A stretch of DNA of 11,476 nucleotides from NCBI GenBank assembly GCA_036270095.1, contig DATBDE010000086.1, positions 1 to 11,476 on the forward strand, in the 5' to 3' direction. The notes under the pieces were generated by a model. The model searched no databases. It saw only the letters and a list, made by a program, of their open reading frames with translations, and had not been told where the DNA came from. This stretch comes from DATBDE01 sp036270095 (lineage in GTDB: Bacteria > Actinomycetota > Thermoleophilia > Solirubrobacterales > Solirubrobacteraceae). A program made the position numbers and the translations under genes. Shown piece by piece: positions 1 to 5,774 of the stretch (its first letter is position 1; every line of letters starts with the position of its first letter).

Positions 1-375
1 GGCGCCGGCGGCGACGTCGCCGCCGTCTGGGACGGGACCGACCACGGCTCCCCGGTCCTGCGCGTGCGTCGGCGCGTGGCGGGGCACGGGTTCGGGCCCT
101 CGGTCAAGCTCTCCCACCAGCCTGCCGTCCGCACGCTCGACGCCGCCATGACCGGCACCGGGACCCTGGTGGCCGCGTGGCAGCGCGCGGTGGCTTCGGA
201 CCAGACAGAGCTGTGGACGGCGGGACAGGCGTCGAGCGGGGGGCGGACCGAGCTCGTGCGCCTCCAGCCGCCGGCGAGCTTCCCGGGGTTCGCCCTCGCC
301 GCCGGGGCCGCACAGGATGCGCTCGCGGCATGGACCATCCCCGGCTCGGCGCCGCGCTGGTCGGCGCGCTCGTAG
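1..375 (+). CDS. C-terminal end of a secreted Trp-repeat (beta-propeller-like) protein, partial
   Basis: The frame is open from the first base and ends at TAG 373-375, giving about 124 residues of the C-terminus; the start lies outside the window. Three similar short strands are visible (VAAVWDG, LVAAWQRA and DALAAWT), separated by 40-60 residues rich in Gly, Thr and Ser. This alternation of a hydrophobic A-A-W strand with a polar loop is typical of large secreted actinobacterial proteins thought to fold as beta-propellers or beta-sandwich repeats. No catalytic motif, transmembrane anchor or sorting signal is visible in this part. The role is unknown; an extracellular binding or surface function is inference. 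The gap to the next gene is short (about 50 bp) and locally AT-rich, so the neighbour probably has its own promoter. The frame is well supported; the family name is approximate. Confidence 0.6.
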   Translation, partial: GAGGDVAAVWDGTDHGSPVLRVRRRVAGHGFGPSVKLSHQPAVRTLDAAMTGTGTLVAAWQRAVASDQTELWTAGQASSGGRTELVRLQPPASFPGFALAAGAAQDALAAWTIPGSAPRWSARS

Positions 376-427
376 GCGCGCGCCGACAAATTACACCTGA
401 TCATTCACAAGTATTGGCGTGGCGCAC

Positions 428-922
428 ATGGTGCGCGCGAGGCTGGTGGCAGTGGTCGTGTTGCTTGCTCTTGGGGCCCTCGCGCTTGGACCGGCCCCGC
501 CGCGACCGCACAGGGCGGCAACGACGACACCGCGCATGCCTGCCAGCACGGCGGGTGGGCCAGCCTGACCGACCCGGCCACCGGGCAGCCGTTCACCAGC
601 CAGGGCGCTTGCGTCAGCAGCGGCGCCCACGGCGACCCGCCGCTGAGTGCCTCGCTGGTGGCCTGCAACGAGCTCGGGTGCGGCGGGACCTGTTGGGGCA
701 GGATCATCGGCACAGGGCTCCAGCCGGGTGCGCGGTTCATCTGGGGCGCGTCGGCGCCGAACTTCGGCTTGGACTTCTTGAGCTCGACCGCCTCGAGCGG
801 TCGCGTCGACGTGGCCGCGAGTCTGCCATGCGGACGGGGGGTGGGGCGACCTTCACGCCTCGTCGACGACCGCCGCCGGAACGCCGATCAGCTCGAACGT
901 CGCCAACAGCCCCTGCGGCTGA
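428..922 (+). pseudogene. Small secreted Cys-containing protein gene with two compensating frameshifts
   Basis: ATG 428 (or in-frame GTG 419) begins a signal peptide, MVRARLVAVVVLLALGALAL, in frame 2. That frame stops at 566-568. Meanwhile frame 1 continues a convincing mature protein: the cleavage-site region GPAATAQGGNDD, then the motif CQHGGW followed by NQGxC-like SQGACVSSGAHG, and later LVACNELGCGGTCWG. After about position 815-840 frame 1 becomes arginine-rich nonsense. Frame 2 resumes sensible coding (DGGWGDLHASSTTAAGTP, then SNVANSPCG) up to TGA 920-922. The C-x-x-G-G-W ... Q-G-x-C-V-S pattern matches small exported actinobacterial proteins of unknown function. The first shift falls near 486-500 (cttggaccggcccc). 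The second lies at or before the G-run at 835-845. Two sequencing or assembly indels, or a genuine pseudogene, would both explain this. No good ribosome-binding site is seen. Confidence 0.55.
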
Positions 923-976
923 GCCCGGCCCCGTCTAGCCTGAGGCGGCGCGCGCTCCGAGGAAAGGGGTCGGTAC

Positions 977-1882
977 GTGGCCGAGCGAATGATCGAGGCG
1001 AACGGGGTCGAGCTCTGCACGGAGCCGTTCGGAGACCCGGCCGACTCGCCGATCCTTCTCGTCGCAGGGGTCGGGTCGTCGATGCTGTGGTGGGACGAGG
1101 GCTTCTGCGCGACGCTCGCCGCTGCCGGGCGCTTCGTGCTCCGCTACGACCATCGCGACACCGGTCGATCGGTCAGCTACGAGCCCGGGCGGCCCGGTTA
1201 CACCGGCGCGGACCTGGTCGCCGACGCCGTCGGCGTGCTCGATGCCTACGGCATCCCCGCTGCGCACGTCGTCGGGGTCTCAGCGGGCGGGGCGTTCGCA
1301 CAGCTGCTGGCGCTCGACGTCCCCGAGCGCGTCCTCTCGCTCGTCCTGATCAGCACTTCGCCCGCGGTGCCCGGCGACCGCGACCTCCCGCCTCCTGCCG
1401 ACGAGTTCGGGCGGTTCGTCGCGACCGCGGAAGTGGACCGGTCCGACAGGGAATCGGTCGTCGAGTACCTGGTTGCCTACTCCCGAGTGCTCGCGGGAGA
1501 GACGCGCCGGTTCGATGCGCCGGCGATGCGCGACCTTGTTCGTCGCGATGTCGAGCGGGCACGGGACTTCACCGCGGCGCAGAATCACGATGTGCTGCCG
1601 GAGGGTGAGTCCTCGAGCCAGCCGCTGTCCTCGATCACGGCGGCCACGCTCGTCATCCACGGCACGGCGGACCCGATGTTCCCCGTCGAGCACGGCGAAG
1701 CGCTCGCTGCCGAGATCCCCGACGCGAGGCTGCACAGGCGGGACGGCGCCGGGCACGGGCTCGACCCGGCGGACAACGAGACGATCGCCGAACTGATCAT
1801 CGAGCACACGGTCGCCACCGTGCCACGGGGCAGCACGACGACGTCCGAACAGACGATGGCCGCAGCTGAGGGTCGCGGTTAG
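977..1882 (+). CDS. Alpha/beta hydrolase (RdmC/methylesterase-like)
   Basis: This is a 301-aa single-domain alpha/beta hydrolase. The catalytic triad is readable: nucleophile Ser102 in the elbow GVSAGG, Asp232 in HGTADPMFP, and His260 in DGAGHGLD. The N-terminal part (LLVAGVGSSMLWWDE, then RYDHRDTGRS at 56-65) closely resembles the aclacinomycin methylesterase RdmC group, where the oxyanion-hole loop follows the first core strand. A lid region lies around residues 130-215. The substrate cannot be told; a carboxyl ester is the usual type. The GTG start at 977 is preceded by GAGGAAAGG at about 8 nt. ATG 989, four codons in, is the alternative. A TANNNT hexamer (TAGCCT, 936-941) could be a -10 box, without a clear -35. 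There is no signal peptide, so it is cytoplasmic. The last 25 residues are Thr/Ala-rich and likely disordered. It converges on the PHP gene with 43 bp between stops. Confidence 0.88.
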   Translation: MAERMIEANGVELCTEPFGDPADSPILLVAGVGSSMLWWDEGFCATLAAAGRFVLRYDHRDTGRSVSYEPGRPGYTGADLVADAVGVLDAYGIPAAHVVGVSAGGAFAQLLALDVPERVLSLVLISTSPAVPGDRDLPPPADEFGRFVATAEVDRSDRESVVEYLVAYSRVLAGETRRFDAPAMRDLVRRDVERARDFTAAQNHDVLPEGESSSQPLSSITAATLVIHGTADPMFPVEHGEALAAEIPDARLHRRDGAGHGLDPADNETIAELIIEHTVATVPRGSTTTSEQTMAAAEGRG

Positions 1883-1925
1883 GGTCTTTCGCGCTTCCCC
1901 AGAGCGGCGGGACGAGCTCGCGGCG

Positions 1926-3002
1926 TCAGCGCAGGTGCACCGGGTTGGACAACAGCCACAGCCGACCGCCGATGCGGGCCTCGACGCGGTAGACGCCGGG
2001 GCGAGCGACGTCGATCTCCGCGTCCGCGGCGCGCATCGCGTGAAGCGGCGCCCCGTTGCGCACCAGCTTGATGTCGGCTACGCGCGGGAGCCAGACGCGG
2101 AGCACGGCAGGCCCGGCCGGGGCTGCTCCGCCCATGCGTACGGTCCCGCCGTCGCGGCGCTCGGCCCAGAAGCGGGCGCCATCCGCCGGAGCGACGAACG
2201 GGCAGCTCAGCCACGCGGCTCCCCGTGCGAGCGCTGCGCACAGCGTCGCGCTGGCGAGGCTGGCGTCGCTGCTCAACGGCCGGTCGCAGATCAGGTGGGT
2301 TCGCAGCAGGCCAAACGTGCGCGCGTGCGACAGCGGGGAGCGAACGCGGCCGCCGAACCGGACCCCGGGCGCGTGGCCGTCGAGCCCGCCGATCGCGGGC
2401 ACGCGCCGGTGCGCCGAGAGCGCATCCCAGCGGTGGAGGTGGTGGGCCGGAGGTCCGGACGCGACCGCGGTCTCGGGGTCCCTCAGCCATCGCCAGGCCT
2501 CGGCGGGGGTGTGCCATGCCTCGGCGGCGTCCGTCGTCAGGCTCCAGAGCTCGAGTCCGTCGTAGCCGTCGGGCGCGTTCAGGGCGGGCCAGCCGTGGGG
2601 CAGGATGACCCTGCGCGCGACGGGCGGAACGAGCATGCGCCCGCCCGCCGAGAACGGGTGCGCGGCGAAGCCGACGCCGCCAGCGGCGCGTACTGCGGCC
2701 GCGATCGCGCCTGCCGTGCGCCCGGCGTGGCGAATCTCGTCGGCCACGCCGAAGGCAAGGTAATGGCCGTGCTTGGGACTGACCTCGGTCCCGACGAGGA
2801 GGAACACGCCGTGGTGCATGCCCTCCCACCCGTCGCGACGCGCGCCCAGCGTGTCGTGGTCGGTGAGCAGCACCGCGCCGGCGCCCGCGGCGCGGGCCGC
2901 GCTCAGGAGCTCGGGCACCGTCGCGGTCCCGTCCGAGTAGTCCGAGTGCACGTGGGCGACGCAGGAGACGTCGAACCCGGCTGGCCCCGGGGCAACGGTC
3001 AT
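1926..3002 (-). CDS. PHP-domain metal-dependent phosphoesterase (CehA/McbA-like)
   Basis: This 358-aa protein has the metal-binding motifs of the PHP (polymerase and histidinol phosphatase) superfamily in order: HVHSDYSDG (His17, His19, Asp24), TDHD (48-50), GTEVS (Glu73) with His78/His80, AAHPFS (His115), and GLDGHA (Asp208, His210). This fits a trinuclear metal centre hydrolysing phosphoester bonds. The residue spacing and the long C-terminal region resemble CehA/McbA-family metallohydrolases. Residues about 265-358 look like a beta-rich accessory domain (LRVWLPRVADIKLVRNGAPL, then VYRVEARIGG), as in PHP proteins that carry a C-terminal Ig-like module. There is no signal peptide. Start ATG 3002 is preceded by AGGAG at only 4 nt. 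The gene is divergent from the VTT gene with 21 bp between starts. The physiological substrate is unknown. Confidence 0.88.
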   Translation of the reverse strand: MTVAPGPAGFDVSCVAHVHSDYSDGTATVPELLSAARAAGAGAVLLTDHDTLGARRDGWEGMHHGVFLLVGTEVSPKHGHYLAFGVADEIRHAGRTAGAIAAAVRAAGGVGFAAHPFSAGGRMLVPPVARRVILPHGWPALNAPDGYDGLELWSLTTDAAEAWHTPAEAWRWLRDPETAVASGPPAHHLHRWDALSAHRRVPAIGGLDGHAPGVRFGGRVRSPLSHARTFGLLRTHLICDRPLSSDASLASATLCAALARGAAWLSCPFVAPADGARFWAERRDGGTVRMGGAAPAGPAVLRVWLPRVADIKLVRNGAPLHAMRAADAEIDVARPGVYRVEARIGGRLWLLSNPVHLR

Positions 3003-3010
3003 GGCGCTCC

Positions 3011-3016
3011 TACTCT
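3011..3016 (+). promoter_or_regulatory. Candidate -10 box (TACTCT) for a leaderless VTT transcript
   Basis: TACTCT fits the actinobacterial TANNNT -10 pattern and ends 7 nt before ATG 3024. That is the spacing expected if transcription starts at the start codon itself. No Shine-Dalgarno sequence precedes this ATG, which supports a leaderless message. No convincing -35 is seen; it would have to lie inside the 5' end of the divergent PHP gene. The call rests on spacing and the lack of a ribosome-binding site. Confidence 0.35.
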
Positions 3017-3023
3017 GCAGTGG

Positions 3024-3668
3024 ATGCCGTCGCGCCGACTCCTCGTGCTCATCGCCGCAGCGCTAGCGGGAGCGGCCGCGGCGGCCGTCCTGCTGCCGCA
3101 CTCGCCCGAGGGCCTGCGCTCGCTCATGGAATCCGTCGGCCCCGCCGCGCCGCTGATCCTCCTCGGCGCCTGGATCGTGCTCACGCCCGCACTGTTCCCG
3201 GGCACCGTGCTTGCCGCGGCTGGCGGCCTGGCCTTCGGTGCCCTCGGCGGCGGGGCGCTCGCGCTGGCCGGCGCATTCGCGGGGGGACTGGTGGCCTTTG
3301 CCCTAGGGCGCACCTGCGCCAGGGGCACCGTCGAGGGACTGGTCAGCCGGAAGGCCAAGCTCGCCCGCGTCGACGCGCTGCTCCGGCGACGGGGGTTCGC
3401 CGCCATCCTCGCCGCCCGCCTGATGCCCGGCGTGCCCGCCGGCGGGTTGCACTACGCCGCCGGCGCCTCACCCGTGCGTCCGCGCGCCTTCGCCGCCGCC
3501 ATGGCGATCGGGGCGCTGCTGCGCACCGTTCCCTACGCCGTCCTCGGCACGGGCCTGGCCTCCGGATCCCCGGTCACGCTGGCCATCGCGGGCAGCTCGA
3601 TCGTGCTCGGCGGGCTCGCCGCCGCCGTGCTCGTCCGCCACATCCGGCTCGGTCCCGCCGCGGCCTGA
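3024..3668 (+). CDS. TVP38/TMEM64-type VTT-domain membrane protein
   Basis: This 214-aa integral membrane protein belongs to the VTT (formerly SNARE-associated/DedA-like) superfamily. Membrane segments are visible at about residues 6-24, 42-58, 60-95 (two adjacent Gly/Ala-rich spans), 125-145, 155-177 and 185-204. Family signatures are TPALFPGTVLAAAGG at 54-68 and the second-half motif RGFAAILAARLMPGVPAG (123-140), followed by GLHYAAGASPVRPRAF. These correspond to the re-entrant FPG-type loop and the conserved R-hydrophobic-P-hydrophobic-P segment of TVP38/YdjX proteins. Superfamily members are linked to lipid scrambling or flippase activity and envelope homeostasis. Which lipid is involved here cannot be told. 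ATG 3024 was chosen because it follows the -10-like TACTCT and opens the hydrophobic N-terminus; there is no Shine-Dalgarno sequence. Its last 201 bp overlap the convergent YjdF-like gene. Confidence 0.88.
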   Translation: MPSRRLLVLIAAALAGAAAAAVLLPHSPEGLRSLMESVGPAAPLILLGAWIVLTPALFPGTVLAAAGGLAFGALGGGALALAGAFAGGLVAFALGRTCARGTVEGLVSRKAKLARVDALLRRRGFAAILAARLMPGVPAGGLHYAAGASPVRPRAFAAAMAIGALLRTVPYAVLGTGLASGSPVTLAIAGSSIVLGGLAAAVLVRHIRLGPAAA

Positions 3669-4397
3669 CGACGGCCTCACCTGCGGCGGAGTCGTCAGCA
3701 TGTCGCGCTCGACACGCCTGGGCAGCCGGCGGCTCGTGTAGCGGGCCTGCGCCCAGACGACGAGGAGCAGCCCGCCGAGCCCTGCCCCGAGAAAGCCGTC
3801 GGCGAGGTCGGTGACGGTGTCGGTCTCGCCGATGAAAAGGTGCTGGCCGAGCCAGTGGTCGACGGCCCATTCGTAGATCTCGTATCCGCTTGCCGCCGTC
3901 ACGCCCAGGCAGGCCGCGATCAGCGCCATGCCGATCAGCTCGGACCGTCCGTGCACGCGTTGCGCCGGCTCGGGCACGACGTCGAGCCGTGACAGGCCGA
4001 TGTAGAGGATCGGGGCCAGGCTCATCGGGAGCGTGATGTGGACGGTGTTGTCGTACCACCAGAACTGGCTGAACAGGTGGAGCGCGTTGCCCCAGCCCTG
4101 AAAGGCCATGGCGAGGCAGAACACCCAGTCGATCGGCCGCGGCAGCTCGAGGGCGCGAATGAGGAACACGAGCAGACACGGGATCAGCAGACGCACGACC
4201 GCGTCCCAGTCGCCCTGCACCGCGAACACCGTCGCCCCGACCAAGAAGCTCAGCCGGAAGAGGTCGAGCGGGTCGCGCAGCAACGGGTGCCAGTCGCCGA
4301 GAAAGATGGCGGCCAGCGCGCGCTTGAACCCACCCGTCGCGCGGGTGTCCGCGACCTGCGCGGTGCGCGCGTCGAGTGTTCGACTCCGATCGGTCAC
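3468..4397 (-). CDS. YjdF-like (DUF2238-type) multi-span membrane protein
   Basis: The protein has 309 residues from GTG 4397. This start was picked because GAGGAG (4404-4409) lies exactly 6 nt upstream. The longer frame from ATG 4484 adds 29 poorly conserved-looking residues and lacks a good site. Hydrophobic spans fall at about residues 45-60, 68-84, 91-108, 120-137, 154-171 and 202-218. The stretches GWGNALHLFSQFWWYDNTVH (101-120), GYEIYEWAVDH (171-181) and ETDTVTDLADGFLGA (191-205) are characteristic of the YjdF/DUF2238 family. Its conserved Asp, His and Glu residues at membrane borders have unknown function. The family core ends near residue 222. Residues from about 244 to the stop are read from the antisense of the VTT gene and are Gly/Arg/Asp-rich, so the true C-terminus may be shorter if a stop was lost or a base miscalled. 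Confidence 0.8.
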   Translation of the reverse strand: MTDRSRTLDARTAQVADTRATGGFKRALAAIFLGDWHPLLRDPLDLFRLSFLVGATVFAVQGDWDAVVRLLIPCLLVFLIRALELPRPIDWVFCLAMAFQGWGNALHLFSQFWWYDNTVHITLPMSLAPILYIGLSRLDVVPEPAQRVHGRSELIGMALIAACLGVTAASGYEIYEWAVDHWLGQHLFIGETDTVTDLADGFLGAGLGGLLLVVWAQARYTSRRLPRRVERDMLTTPPQVRPSSGRGGTEPDVADEHGGGEPAEHDRAARDGQRDRGSGGQARAEDGVGNGAQQRPDRHGGGEGARTHG

Positions 4398-4412
4398 GCC
4401 GGACTCCTCATC

Positions 4413-4425
4413 GGTTGCCGCAACC
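4413..4425. promoter_or_regulatory. 13-bp dyad GGTTGC-C-GCAACC upstream of the YjdF-like gene
   Basis: A perfect 6-1-6 inverted repeat lies 16-28 nt upstream of GTG 4397, just upstream of its ribosome-binding site. It sits in the 179-bp region shared with the divergent 66-aa protein gene. It could be an operator or a small mRNA hairpin. No regulator gene is adjacent to suggest a partner. Confidence 0.3.
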
Positions 4426-4576
4426 ACCCTGACGCGCTGCGCACCCGTTCGCGCCCGTGTACCCCCGGTCAGGTCCCGATGCACATGGCGCCCGGCGGGG
4501 ATTGGCGAAGGTTCGGGTCGGCGGCCGCCGGGTAACCGAGGGCGGCCGTAGCGATCGAGAAAGGAGATGCGACGGG

Positions 4577-4777
4577 ATGGATCCGGTTGCGCTGGGCAAG
4601 TCGGCGGCCACGGGGTGGCGTTCCAAAGTCGCAGACGCCGTGGCCAAGCCCGTATCGAAGGTGGCGCCCGTAGAGCCCGATCAGGTCCGCGCGGCCATCG
4701 GGGCCACGTTCTTTCTGCTCTCCCTCTACTACGTCATCCAGACCGTCCGCCGGGCCGCACGGCTGATCCGCAGCTGA
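4577..4777 (+). CDS. 66-aa single-span membrane protein, function unknown
   Basis: ATG 4577 is preceded by GAAAGGAG (4559-4566), about 10 nt away. The protein ends at TGA 4775-4777. Residues 1-38 are polar with several Lys, Ala and Val residues and may form an amphipathic helix (SKVADAVAKPVSKVAPVEPD). Residues about 40-57 form one transmembrane helix (AIGATFFLLSLYYVIQTV). The short C-terminus is strongly basic (RRAARLIRS). The basic tail would favour a cytoplasmic C-terminus by the positive-inside rule, although the N-terminal segment is also basic. I do not recognise a named family. It could be a small stress or envelope protein or a partner of a larger membrane complex. The sense frame has high GC at third positions, which supports real coding. 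It is co-directional with the downstream nuclease-fold gene (75 bp gap). Confidence 0.65.
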   Translation: MDPVALGKSAATGWRSKVADAVAKPVSKVAPVEPDQVRAAIGATFFLLSLYYVIQTVRRAARLIRS

Positions 4778-4832
4778 GCGCGAACGGGCCACGCGTCGGG
4801 CGATGTCCCAGCCTCCGCGAGACCGAGACACA

Positions 4833-4845
4833 GGATCATTGATCC
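4833..4845. promoter_or_regulatory. 13-bp dyad GGATCA-T-TGATCC just upstream of the EEP-family gene
   Basis: This perfect 6-1-6 inverted repeat ends 7 nt before ATG 4853. It occupies the place where a ribosome-binding site would be, and none is seen. It may be an operator, or a small hairpin affecting initiation. It has the same geometry as the dyad at 4413-4425 but a different sequence. Confidence 0.35.
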
Positions 4846-4852
4846 TCGCGGC

Positions 4853-5662
4853 ATGCGGGTGATCACCTGGAACGTGGCTCGGCGCTCATCCCGCTTGGCC
4901 GAGCAGTGCGCCGCTTTGGCTGCCCGTGAGCCCGACGTCGTGGCGCTTCAGGAGGTCACCGACACGACACTGCCGCTCTGGCGGGCGGTGCTCGAGCGGA
5001 TCGGGCTTCCCCACGTTCGGGCGTCCCTCGACCACGCCGACCCGTCCCGCGCACCAGCGCGCCGGCGTCGCACCGGCGTGCTGGTGGCCTCCGGCGCGGC
5101 GCTTCGGGACCCCTCCGCAACGCTGCCCGTCCCGTGGTCCGAGACCGCCGTCGCCGCGATGGCCGCCGGCGCCATCGGGCCGATCGAAGTCCACTGCCTG
5201 CACGTTCCAAACGCCGCCAACGGCTGGGTGAAAGCGCACACGCTTCAGGCCATCCGCACGGGCCTCCACGCCGCGCCGCCGACGCCCCGCGTGGTGTGCG
5301 GCGATCTCAACACGCCCCGGCGCGAGCTCGAGAACGGCAGCGTGCTCTCCTTCGCGCGGGACTCGCACGGGCGCTTGCGACCCGAACGCGGACCCGAGTG
5401 GGACGAGGCCGAGCTCGGCGTCGTGCCCGGACTGCGGGACCTCGGCTACCAGGACGCCTACCGCTCGCTGCACGGCTACGCCTCCCGCGAGCCGAGCTGG
5501 ACCTGGCAGCGCATCTCCGGTCACGGCGGCGGCTGGCGCCTCGACCACCTGTTCACCTCGCCCGAGCTGGAGCCGGCGGCCTGCGTCTACCACCACGCCT
5601 GGCGCGCCGAGGGCCTCAGCGACCACTCGGCGCTCGAGGCCGACATCGTCCCGAACGAATGA
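4853..5662 (+). CDS. Endonuclease/exonuclease/phosphatase (EEP) family protein
   Basis: This 269-aa protein shows the complete EEP-fold active site: Asn7 in TWNVA, Glu34 in LQEV, His117 in the HCLHVPN strand, Asp151 and Asn153 in GDLNTP, Asp231 and His232 in RLDHLF, and Asp257-His258 in LSDHSALEAD. These bind the divalent metal and the phosphate in the exodeoxyribonuclease III, DNase I and sphingomyelinase superfamily. The compact size, the lack of a signal peptide, and the TWxR-x-GHGGGWRLDHLF segment resemble exonuclease III/AP-endonuclease-like members. A DNA-repair or nuclease role is therefore likely but not proven; a phosphodiesterase acting on other substrates is possible. The start is ATG 4853, where the conserved first strand MRVITWNVA begins. 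It has no Shine-Dalgarno sequence but an adjacent 13-bp dyad. Confidence 0.88.
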   Translation: MRVITWNVARRSSRLAEQCAALAAREPDVVALQEVTDTTLPLWRAVLERIGLPHVRASLDHADPSRAPARRRRTGVLVASGAALRDPSATLPVPWSETAVAAMAAGAIGPIEVHCLHVPNAANGWVKAHTLQAIRTGLHAAPPTPRVVCGDLNTPRRELENGSVLSFARDSHGRLRPERGPEWDEAELGVVPGLRDLGYQDAYRSLHGYASREPSWTWQRISGHGGGWRLDHLFTSPELEPAACVYHHAWRAEGLSDHSALEADIVPNE

Positions 5663-5727
5663 AGAACGACGGACCGCTCGCTGCACTGGGACGCGATCCC
5701 GCCGTCGCCCGATTGCACCGCGCGGAG

Positions 5728-5741
5728 GGCGGGTACCCGCC
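5728..5741. promoter_or_regulatory. 14-bp perfect palindrome GGCGGGTACCCGCC
   Basis: This self-complementary 14-mer lies in the 112-bp gap between the EEP gene and the 302-aa disordered-protein gene, 34 nt before ATG 5775. It could be a binding site for a dimeric regulator of the downstream gene. It could also be a weak hairpin ending the EEP transcript, but no T-run follows. Confidence 0.3.
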
Positions 5742-5774
5742 AGGCTCCCGAGGTAGGACGAAGAGGAGACACAC

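Noticed and set aside
177..938. Plus-strand open frame across the first two genes
   Set aside because: It is Arg-rich, in a different frame from both the Trp-repeat protein and the secreted-protein segments, and without a ribosome-binding site.
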